Notes under the pieces: model-generated | Seen by the model: the letters and a program-made list of their open reading frames with translations, nothing else | Told to the model about the DNA's origin: nothing | Database searches by the model: none | Assembly (NCBI GenBank): GCA_964506645.1 | Contig: CAZDML010000083.1 | Coordinates: 1 to 9,235 of the forward strand | DNA from: CAZDML01 sp964506645 | GTDB lineage: Bacteria; Elusimicrobiota; Elusimicrobia; 2-01-FULL-59-12 | Length of the DNA: 9,235 nucleotides | Direction of reading: 5' to 3' | Made by a program: the position numbers and the translations under genes | In this document: positions 1 to 5,608 of the stretch, one piece after another | Layout: each line of letters starts with the position of its first letter | Numbering within the stretch: position 1 is the stretch's first letter

Positions 1-214
1 CGGCATCTAAATGAAAGGTGATCTGTACCATGCCCGTGCCGAACTTGTAAATCTGTGTAACGACTTCGGCGCCAGGGTAAATTTCGTCTTCAAAATAAAG
101 GTTGGTGGTTTTATGGCTAGAGAGATCTTTAAACATCTCCTGCTCGTCTTTGCCGGTAAAATCCAGCTCAAGACCCAGGTCGAACGGGAACAGAATGTGG
201 CAGTACATGTGCAT
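1..214 (-). CDS. Unrecognised protein, N-terminal part (runs off the left edge)
   Basis: Reading the minus strand from an ATG at 214 gives 71 uninterrupted codons to the window edge, so the 3' end is missing. The protein starts MHMYCHILFPFDLGLELDF and later contains KTTNLYFEDEIYPGAEVV and TQIYKFGTGMVQITFHLDA. It is mixed acidic and aromatic, looks like a soluble alpha/beta fold, and shows no signal peptide or membrane segment. A second in-frame ATG at 208 is an alternative start. Neither start has a clear Shine-Dalgarno sequence. It lies downstream of, and in the same direction as, the small basic ORF at 416-318, so both may be read from the minus-strand promoter near 430-460, with the paired palindromes between them. 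I do not recognise the family. The open frame and protein-like composition are seen; expression is inferred. Confidence 0.6.
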   Translation of the reverse strand, partial: MHMYCHILFPFDLGLELDFTGKDEQEMFKDLSSHKTTNLYFEDEIYPGAEVVTQIYKFGTGMVQITFHLDA

Positions 215-228
215 AGGGTTTAAATAAC

Positions 229-309
229 GTCGCCCCGGCATATCGTTAGCCGGGGCCCACAGCTCAAGTCATGCTCCATGGATCCCGGCTAAGACAATGC
301 CGGGATGAC
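229..309. repeat. Inverted pair of palindromic elements (REPIN-like)
   Basis: Two 31-bp elements face each other: 279-309 on the plus strand and 229-259 on the minus strand, separated by 19 nt. Aligned in the same orientation they agree at 23 of 31 positions. Each has the layout TGG-nn-CCCGGC-TAAnnnnAT-GCCGGG-nn-GAC and is itself a perfect 8-bp stem with a 9-nt loop (stems 282-289/299-306 and 232-239/249-256). The outer two stem pairs are AT...AT in one copy and GC...GC in the other, so the differences preserve pairing. Two palindromic units in inverted orientation with a short spacer is the REP-doublet (REPIN) arrangement, which is normally mobilised in trans by a RAYT transposase; no such gene is in the window. 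There is no T-run on either side, so a simple intrinsic terminator is unlikely. Confidence 0.7.
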
Positions 310-317
310 AGCTTTGA

Positions 318-416
318 CTACTTCGCGGCTTTGGCGCGAGCTTTCTGGTTTTTATAACGCCGTTTCTGGCGCTGACGGATTTGGAACCGTCGTTTGGATT
401 TTCCACTTTTTGCCAT
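318..416 (-). CDS. 32-residue, very basic small protein (possibly ribosome-associated)
   Basis: ATG at 416 to TAG at 318-320 encodes 32 residues, beginning MAKSGKSKRRFQIRQRQKRR and ending KARAKAAK. Fifteen residues are Lys or Arg and none is Asp or Glu, a composition typical of tiny ribosomal or rRNA-binding proteins such as bTHX or the 30-residue AURKAIP1/COX24-type proteins. I cannot align it convincingly with either. The start is placed just downstream of a minus-strand TATAAT (428-423), so a transcript from that -10 could be leaderless or nearly so; no Shine-Dalgarno sequence is visible. A longer ORF in another frame of the same strand (454-269) also exists, but this one has the coherent basic composition and the promoter. 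Function is unknown; that it is a real gene is an inference from composition and promoter position. Confidence 0.6.
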   Translation of the reverse strand: MAKSGKSKRRFQIRQRQKRRYKNQKARAKAAK

Positions 417-439
417 GCGATGATTATAGCTTGTATAAT
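410..439 (+). promoter_or_regulatory. Sigma70-type promoter for the lpd-gcv operon
   Basis: TTGCCA (410-415) and a perfect TATAAT (434-439) are separated by 18 nt. Transcription would start near 446, leaving a leader of about 25 nt before the lpd ATG at 471. That is too short for a glycine riboswitch, and none is seen. The -10 partly overlaps the minus-strand promoter, so regulation of the two directions may be linked. Confidence 0.6.
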
Positions 440-461
440 CGATCCGTAGTTCAACTTTCAA
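423..461 (-). promoter_or_regulatory. Divergent minus-strand promoter for the small basic ORF
   Basis: On the minus strand, TTGAAA (461-456) is followed after 17 nt by TTATAC (438-433). A second, perfect TATAAT lies at 428-423 but has only a poor -35 at the usual distance. The first would give a leader of roughly 10 nt before the ATG at 416; the second would start transcription at or next to the ATG. The TTATAC hexamer shares five base pairs with the plus-strand TATAAT at 434-439, so polymerase cannot occupy both at once. Confidence 0.5.
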
Positions 462-470
462 AACCCCTAC

Positions 471-1865
471 ATGCCCATACAGACTTTACTCATTATCGGC
501 GGAGGCCCCGGCGGTTACGCCGCAGCGCTTGAAGCCGCGCAACGCAAAATAGCGGTCACGCTCGTGGATTCTCATGAGATTGGCGGCACCTGTCTCAATC
601 GCGGCTGCATCCCCTCCAAATTTTTCCTTTCCAAAGCCAAACACGTCTCCGACGCCCAACAGCTCCACACTACCGGCATCGAACTCCATTTAGAGAAAGT
701 GCGGATGCGCTCTCTGGTGGAACAGAAAAATGAAGTATTGAAAACCCTCCGCCAGCGCATGGAGCAGGCCTGCAAAGCCGGAAATGTGAAACGCATCACG
801 GGCAAAGCCCATTTTGTGTCCCCTAAAGAAATTGAGGTCGTCTCCGCAAGTGGTGGGACGCAGAAGCTCACCGCGGACGCGATCTTGCTTGCCACCGGTA
901 CAGCACCCGTCATGCCAAAGATTTTCCCCAAACACCCCGCGATCCTCAACAGCACCACAGTCCTGGACCTGGAGCATCTCCCAGCCCACCTGGTGGTCGT
1001 CGGGGGCGGCTATATCGGTTCTGAACTCGCCTGCGCGTTCCGCGGACTGGGATCTAAAGTCACTTTGATTGAAAAGGAATCGCGATTGCTGCCGACCCAA
1101 ACAGAATTTGAAGCGGCCGCCACCGTGCTTCAGCGTTCCTTTGAAAAACGCGGGATGACCGTCTGGACCAAGACCACGGTGGATGCGGTGACCCCGGTGG
1201 ACGACCACCATTTAAAAATCAAATGTTCCAATGGGGAAACGATCGAAGCCAATGCGCTCTTGCTTGCGATGGGTCGTGCGCCCGCACTCCTCGATTTGGA
1301 TATTGATGATGCCGGACTCGATCTCGAAAGCGGCCGCCCGAAGATTAACGCATCCATGCAAACGAATATTCCTCACATTTACGCAATCGGCGATCTCGTG
1401 AGTCCACTTCCGCTGGCGCACGTCGCTTCGCGCGAAGCCCATGTCGCTGTCGCTCATATGTGCGGCGAGAAAGTAATGATCGATTATTCCGCTATCCCCC
1501 GCTGTGTGTATACCTGGCCGGAAGCGGCGGCGGTCGGACTGACCGAAGCCGAAGCACAGAAAACCGGGTTCACCCCCCGCGTCGATCGGTTTCATTATGC
1601 GGCCAACGCCAAGGCGATGGTGGAAGGGGAGACCGAAGGTCTCTGGATGACCGTCACGGATACGGTGACGCGAAAGATTTTGGGCGGTCAAATCGTCGGC
1701 GCGCACGCCACGGAGCTCATTCATTTACTCGCGCTCAGCATCAAAGCCGGATTTACCACCGATCAGATTGCCGATACGGTGTTTGCCCACCCGAGCTATG
1801 CCGAAAGCTTTGTCGAATCGATGCAGCGCAGTGTCGCCGCGAGCACCCAAAAGGTTTCTTCCTGA
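471..1865 (+). CDS. lpdA: Dihydrolipoyl dehydrogenase (E3 / GCS L protein)
   Basis: This FAD flavoenzyme reoxidises the dihydrolipoyl arm of GcvH, and possibly of 2-oxoacid dehydrogenases, with NAD+. At 464 residues it matches the usual family length. The FAD-binding GGGPGG is at 10-15. The redox disulfide is Cys41/Cys46 in GGTCLNRGCIPSK. ATGT is at 141-144, the NAD-binding GGGYIGSE at 178-185 and the second FAD motif AIGD at 305-308. The dimer-interface His440-Pro...Glu445 catalytic pair (HPSYAE) is present, so the enzyme should be active. Residue 33, often Glu for FAD ribose binding, is Asp. The ATG at 471 directly precedes the FAD strand, and no Shine-Dalgarno sequence is visible. It is first in the operon, and its TGA overlaps the lipA ATG by one base (TGATG). 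It is the only E3 gene in the window. Confidence 0.95.
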   Translation: MPIQTLLIIGGGPGGYAAALEAAQRKIAVTLVDSHEIGGTCLNRGCIPSKFFLSKAKHVSDAQQLHTTGIELHLEKVRMRSLVEQKNEVLKTLRQRMEQACKAGNVKRITGKAHFVSPKEIEVVSASGGTQKLTADAILLATGTAPVMPKIFPKHPAILNSTTVLDLEHLPAHLVVVGGGYIGSELACAFRGLGSKVTLIEKESRLLPTQTEFEAAATVLQRSFEKRGMTVWTKTTVDAVTPVDDHHLKIKCSNGETIEANALLLAMGRAPALLDLDIDDAGLDLESGRPKINASMQTNIPHIYAIGDLVSPLPLAHVASREAHVAVAHMCGEKVMIDYSAIPRCVYTWPEAAAVGLTEAEAQKTGFTPRVDRFHYAANAKAMVEGETEGLWMTVTDTVTRKILGGQIVGAHATELIHLLALSIKAGFTTDQIADTVFAHPSYAESFVESMQRSVAASTQKVSS

Positions 1866-2749
1866 TGCCCACAGCTCTTCGTCCGCGTCTCCCCGCTGAA
1901 TACCATCGCGAAATCCCCGCCGGCCCGCTCTTCAATGGCGTCAACCGCGTCCTAGAAGCGGAAAAGCTCAATACGATTTGTGTCAGCGGTAAATGCCCAA
2001 ATCGCGGCGAATGTTTTTCGCGCGGCAGCCTAGCATTTATGATTTTGGGTGACACTTGCACGCGCCACTGCGGTTTCTGTGCCGTCAAAGCCGGAAATCC
2101 CGGCGGCGTTGTGGATTGGACCGAACCGGATCGTCTCGCGAGAGCCACGGTTGAACTTCACCTTAAGCATGTGGTCATTACGACCGTTGCACGGGACGAT
2201 TTGAAGGATGGTGGCGCAGCACTCTACTCGGAATGCGTCCGAAAAGTTCATCAGGCGGCACCTCAGGTGGTTGTGGAAATTCTCACCTCCGATTTTGAAG
2301 GCAATCGCAACGCCTGGGAGGTGATGCTCGATTCCAGGCCGGATATTTTCAACCACAATATTGAAACCACCGAGCGCCTTACGCCCAGCGTACGATCTAA
2401 AGCAAAATACCGGCTATCGCTTGACCTCCTACAGTATGTGAAAACCAATCGCTGTCATCCTGCGATGAAAACGAAATCCGGTCTGATGCTTGGGCTGGGA
2501 GAAACCCGCGAGGACGTCGCCCAGGCGCTCCGGGATCTCCGTTCCGTAGGCTGCGATTACCTGACCATCGGTCAATATCTGCAGCCATCTACCAAACATC
2601 TTTCGATTCAATCGTTTGTGCCCATCGAAGATTTTAAACATTGGGAGCGCGAAGCGTTCAGCCTGGGTTTTGAACGCGTGGCTGCAGGACCGCTGGTTCG
2701 AAGTTCCTATTTTGCCGACCAATTACATTCATCCGGAGATCTTGCATGA
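1865..2749 (+). CDS. lipA: Lipoyl synthase (radical SAM)
   Basis: LipA inserts two sulfur atoms at C6 and C8 of protein-bound octanoyl groups, making the lipoyl cofactor. The auxiliary [4Fe-4S] cluster motif C-x4-C-x5-C is Cys39, Cys44 and Cys50. The radical-SAM CxxxCxxC is Cys65, Cys69 and Cys72 (CTRHCGFC). Family blocks RDDL.DGGA, NHNIETTERL, TKSGLMLGLGET and LTIGQYLQPS follow, and the essential C-terminal RSSY is at 279-282, so all known key residues are present. Its 294 residues are a normal bacterial length. The open frame runs further upstream, but the ATG at 1865 fits the family start and the one-base overlap with the lpd stop; a weak AAGG lies 10 nt upstream. The operon position next to gcvH and a lipoyl-attachment gene suggests it mainly serves the H protein. 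The 3' end overlaps gcvT by ATGA. Confidence 0.96.
   Translation: MPTALRPRLPAEYHREIPAGPLFNGVNRVLEAEKLNTICVSGKCPNRGECFSRGSLAFMILGDTCTRHCGFCAVKAGNPGGVVDWTEPDRLARATVELHLKHVVITTVARDDLKDGGAALYSECVRKVHQAAPQVVVEILTSDFEGNRNAWEVMLDSRPDIFNHNIETTERLTPSVRSKAKYRLSLDLLQYVKTNRCHPAMKTKSGLMLGLGETREDVAQALRDLRSVGCDYLTIGQYLQPSTKHLSIQSFVPIEDFKHWEREAFSLGFERVAAGPLVRSSYFADQLHSSGDLA
2735..2738 (+). promoter_or_regulatory. Ribosome binding site for gcvT
   Basis: GGAG lies 7 nt before the gcvT ATG at 2746, inside the last codons of lipA. It supports the ATGA-overlap start. Confidence 0.6.
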
Positions 2750-3849
2750 CGACCGCCGCTGCCCCCTTACAATCACCGCTCCACAACCTTCATCTACAAG
2801 CGGGCGCCAAGATGATCGATTTTCATGGTTGGCTTTTGCCCGTGCAGTATTCGGGCATTTTGGATGAACACAACAGCGTCCGAAAGGCTGCCGGTTTGTT
2901 CGATATTTCCCACATGGGCCAGGTGATCATCGAAGGCCCCAAAGCCTTTGACTTCATCCAGAACCTCATTACCAATGACCTACAGCGGACATTTGATAAG
3001 GGCTTGGGTGTTTATGGGCACATGCTCAAGCCCGATGGCACGGTGATTGATGACATTTTTGTTTACGGCCTGAAAGAATCCAAACGCTTCTTCTTTGTCG
3101 TGAACAGTGCCACCCATGCCAAGGATCTGGCGTGGCTGCGCGAACATGCGACCGATGGCGTCACCATCATGGATTTGGAACATCGTGCAGGCATTGCCAT
3201 TCAAGGCCCAAAAGCACTGGACATTATCCGTAAGACGGTCGCCGGCATCTCCGAACTGCCGCGTTTTGCTTTCCAACAGATTAAAGCCGGCGATCCGAAT
3301 CAGACATTTTGGGGATGCCGCACGGGATATACAGGCGAAGAAGGGGCTGAATTCTTCGGCCCCATCAGCACTATTTCAACACTCTGGAATCAGCTGCTAG
3401 AAAACGGCAAGTCGCTGGGACTCAAGCCCTGCGGGCTCGGCGCCCGCGACACACTGCGCCTGGAAGTAGGCTACCCGCTCTACGGCAACGAACTCACGGA
3501 AGACCACACTTCGCTCGAATCCAACATGGAATGGGCGATCAAGTGGACCAAAGGCGATTTTATCGGCCGTAAAGCGCTCGAAGCGCAGAAGGCCGCGGGC
3601 GTGAAAACAAAACTAATGGGTTTTGAACTCACCGAGCGTGGTATCCCGCGCGGTGGCTACGCCATGAAGATCAACGGGCAAACCGTGGGACAGGTCGCCA
3701 GCGGTACGTTTGCGCCGACCTTGCAAAAGGGGATCGGAACGGCCTTTTTTCCAGTAGAATATGCGCAGGTCGGACAAGCCATTACGATTGAACTTCCCGG
3801 CAAGTCCGCTCAAGCCCAAGTTACTGGACTCCAATTTCTAAAAAAATAA
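2746..3849 (+). CDS. gcvT: Aminomethyltransferase (GCS T protein)
   Basis: GcvT takes the aminomethyl group from the GcvH lipoyl arm, releasing ammonia and forming 5,10-methylene-tetrahydrofolate. The 367 residues match the family. LFDISHMG (51-58) is the N-terminal signature, VIDD (100-103) holds the catalytic Asp, TGYTGEEG is at 193-200 and GLGARDTLRLE at 230-240 includes the conserved folate-site Arg. The C-terminal barrel domain ends GLQFLKK. The stretch before the catalytic Asp reads MLKPDGTVIDD, where most homologues have an Asn-Glu type pair and GG; an effect on folate binding is possible but unproven. The ATG overlaps the lipA stop (ATGA). It ends with tandem stops TAATAA directly after a seven-A run, discussed in the findings. 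Confidence 0.96.
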   Translation: MTTAAAPLQSPLHNLHLQAGAKMIDFHGWLLPVQYSGILDEHNSVRKAAGLFDISHMGQVIIEGPKAFDFIQNLITNDLQRTFDKGLGVYGHMLKPDGTVIDDIFVYGLKESKRFFFVVNSATHAKDLAWLREHATDGVTIMDLEHRAGIAIQGPKALDIIRKTVAGISELPRFAFQQIKAGDPNQTFWGCRTGYTGEEGAEFFGPISTISTLWNQLLENGKSLGLKPCGLGARDTLRLEVGYPLYGNELTEDHTSLESNMEWAIKWTKGDFIGRKALEAQKAAGVKTKLMGFELTERGIPRGGYAMKINGQTVGQVASGTFAPTLQKGIGTAFFPVEYAQVGQAITIELPGKSAQAQVTGLQFLKK

Positions 3850-3850
3850 T

Positions 3851-3857
3851 AAGGGGA
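3851..3857 (+). promoter_or_regulatory. Ribosome binding site fixing the gcvH GTG start
   Basis: AAGGGGA ends 6 nt before GTG at 3864. It justifies this non-ATG start; the resulting N-terminus fits the H-protein family. Confidence 0.7.
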
Positions 3858-3863
3858 CTTTTT

Positions 3864-4262
3864 GTGAGCACATCCAATCGCCGTTATGCCAAATCGCACG
3901 AATGGGTCAGAGTTGAAGGCACACTGGGATATGTCGGCATTTCCGACCATGCACAGCATGAAGTGACCGATGTCGTTTACGCCGAACAGGCCAAAATCGG
4001 TAAAACTGTCAAAGCCGGAGAAGAAGGCACGACTATCGAATCCGTCAAAGCCGCCTTCAGCATCTACGCCCCCGTGTCCGGGACGATCGTCAAATCCAAC
4101 ACCGAACTCGATAAAGATCCTGGCCTCATCAACAAATCACCCTACGACAACGGTTGGATGTTCGCTATTGAGATGACCAACCCGAAAGAACTCGATGCGC
4201 TCATGACCGAAGAACAGTATCAAGTGTTTTTGAAGTCGCCCGAAGCCGCTTCTCACCACTAA
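3864..4262 (+). CDS. gcvH: Glycine cleavage system H protein (lipoyl carrier)
   Basis: GcvH is the small soluble shuttle whose lipoyl arm carries the aminomethyl group between P, T and L proteins. It has 132 residues (family about 125-130). The N-terminal YAKSHEWVR block (8-16), GYVGISDHAQ (22-31) and the lipoyl hairpin ESVKAAFSIYAPVSG (59-73) are present, with the modified lysine at Lys62. Usual homologues read ESVKA-[AV]-SD-[IV]YAPVSG; here the SD pair is FS. The C-terminal PYDNGWMFAIEM and EEQYQVF helix are normal. Translation starts at GTG with a good ribosome site, 14 nt after the gcvT stop. Lys62 is the expected substrate of the attachment enzyme at 7104-7724 and of LipA. Confidence 0.95.
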   Translation: MSTSNRRYAKSHEWVRVEGTLGYVGISDHAQHEVTDVVYAEQAKIGKTVKAGEEGTTIESVKAAFSIYAPVSGTIVKSNTELDKDPGLINKSPYDNGWMFAIEMTNPKELDALMTEEQYQVFLKSPEAASHH

Positions 4263-4265
4263 ATT

Positions 4266-4271
4266 AAGGAG
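4266..4271 (+). promoter_or_regulatory. Ribosome binding site for gcvPA
   Basis: AAGGAG lies 5 nt before the ATG at 4277, in the 14-nt gap after the gcvH stop. Confidence 0.7.
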
Positions 4272-4276
4272 CCGTT

Positions 4277-5608
4277 ATGGACTTTACACCCCACACAGAC
4301 GCCGAACGGGAGTCGATGCTGGCGACCATCGGTGTGTCGAAGTTCGAAGACCTCATCAAAGATCTTCCCGTAACAAAAGCCGATCTCAAAATTCCTGCCG
4401 GGCTCTCCGAAGGCGAAGTCGTGCGCCATCTGCATGAGCTGGCCTCTAAGAATCAGGCCGCCGGAAAGTTTTTGTCCTTTCTCGGCGCCGGCGCCTACGA
4501 ACATTTTTCCCCCGCCGCAATCTCCGCACTCATGAGTCGCGGGGAGTTCCTGACCGCCTACACCCCCTATCAGCCCGAAGTCAGTCAGGGTACCCTCCAA
4601 ACACTTTACGAGTTCCAAAGCTCCATTTGTGAACTGATGGCCATGGACGTCTGCAACGCCGGCATGTACGAAGGTGCCAGCGCCTTAGCAGAAGCCGTTC
4701 TCTTGGCCCTTCGCGAGACCGGCCGCAAGGAAGTGCTCGTGCCGCGCAGCCTGCATCCCGACTACCGCGCCGTGCTCAACACCTACACCGCCGAGTCGGG
4801 TGCCAAAATAATCGAGATCCCTTTTAAGCAAGGAACGCTTGACCTCGAATTTGTTCAAAAGAATCTGACCGAACAAACAGCGGCCATTGTCGTTCAGAAC
4901 CCGAACTTCTTCGGCGCGATTGAACCCGTGCAAGCAGTCGGTCCTCTGGCGCAATCCAAAGGCGCTCTCTATATTGCTTGCGTGAATCCGCTGTCCCTCG
5001 GTATCCTGACCCCTCCGGGCGAGTACGGTGCGGATATTGCCGTGGGTGAAGGACAGTCGCTCGGTATTGCACCGGGCTACGGGGGCCCTTACCTGGGTCT
5101 GTTTACTTGTAAAACGAAGTGGCTGCGCAAAATGCCCGGCCGCTTAGTCGGCCAAACGGTCGATGTCGATGGCAAACGTGCTTATGTTTTGACGCTTCAA
5201 GCCCGCGAACAGCACATTCGCCGCGAGAAAGCGACCTCGAACGTCTGCACCACCACAGCACTCATCGGCTTCTGCGCGCAGTTCTACATGTCGCTCCTGG
5301 GCAAGCAGGGGATTCGTGACGTTGCCCATCAAAATCTAAGCAAGAGCCATTACGCACTCTCGCAGCTCACGCAAATCCCCGGTGTGCGAGCAACCTTCAA
5401 TAGCCCGTTCTTCAATGAGTTTGTGATCCAAACCAAGACTCCGCCCGAAGTGCTGCAGCCGAAACTCTTTGCGAAAGGTATCGTGGGCGGCTTGCCACTC
5501 AAGAAATGGTTTCCCGAGCTCGAGAACTCCTCACTCTGGTGCGTCACTGAAACCAAGACCAAAGGCGATATCGACGACTTGGTGCGAACGTTCAAGGAGG
5601 TGCTCTAA
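4277..5608 (+). CDS. gcvPA: Glycine dehydrogenase (decarboxylating) subunit 1
   Basis: This is the N-terminal half of the split P protein. With GcvPB it forms the PLP enzyme that decarboxylates glycine and loads the aminomethyl group onto lipoyl-GcvH. At 443 residues it matches stand-alone GcvPA (about 445-450). Seen blocks include FLSFLGAGAYEHFSPAAI (65-82), FLTAYTPYQPE followed by SQGTLQTLYEFQS (91-115), the glycine-rich APGYGGPYLG, and EQHIRREKATSN from residue 311. It lacks the PLP lysine, as expected, since that is in the B subunit. It has a strong ribosome site 14 nt after gcvH. Its last codons contain the gcvPB ribosome site, and its TAA overlaps the gcvPB ATG by one base, so equal production of both subunits by coupled translation is likely. 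Confidence 0.96.
   Translation: MDFTPHTDAERESMLATIGVSKFEDLIKDLPVTKADLKIPAGLSEGEVVRHLHELASKNQAAGKFLSFLGAGAYEHFSPAAISALMSRGEFLTAYTPYQPEVSQGTLQTLYEFQSSICELMAMDVCNAGMYEGASALAEAVLLALRETGRKEVLVPRSLHPDYRAVLNTYTAESGAKIIEIPFKQGTLDLEFVQKNLTEQTAAIVVQNPNFFGAIEPVQAVGPLAQSKGALYIACVNPLSLGILTPPGEYGADIAVGEGQSLGIAPGYGGPYLGLFTCKTKWLRKMPGRLVGQTVDVDGKRAYVLTLQAREQHIRREKATSNVCTTTALIGFCAQFYMSLLGKQGIRDVAHQNLSKSHYALSQLTQIPGVRATFNSPFFNEFVIQTKTPPEVLQPKLFAKGIVGGLPLKKWFPELENSSLWCVTETKTKGDIDDLVRTFKEVL
5594..5600 (+). promoter_or_regulatory. Ribosome binding site for gcvPB, inside gcvPA
   Basis: AAGGAGG, a full-length Shine-Dalgarno sequence, sits 7 nt before the ATG at 5608. It encodes part of the gcvPA C-terminus (KEVL) and decides the gcvPB start at the TAATG overlap. 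Confidence 0.8.

Noticed and set aside
282..306. Intrinsic terminator for the small basic ORF
   Set aside because: The hairpin is perfect but has no U-tract on the minus strand, and its match to the second inverted copy points to a repeat family.
269..454. 61-residue minus-strand ORF overlapping the small basic ORF
   Set aside because: It is in a different frame, would begin upstream of the minus-strand -10 elements and has no coherent composition; the 416-318 frame explains the region better.
215..470. Glycine riboswitch ahead of the glycine cleavage operon
   Set aside because: The likely start of transcription near 446 leaves only about 25 nt before lpd, and no tandem aptamer-like folds are visible upstream.
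690..1211. 173-residue minus-strand ORF inside lpd
   Set aside because: It is antisense to conserved Lpd domains and resembles no family.
1460..1864. Extended N-terminus of LipA from an upstream ATG at 1460
   Set aside because: The added 135 residues are an out-of-frame reading of lpd, rich in Arg/Gly and unlike LipA; the ATG at 1865 matches family start and the overlap with the lpd stop.
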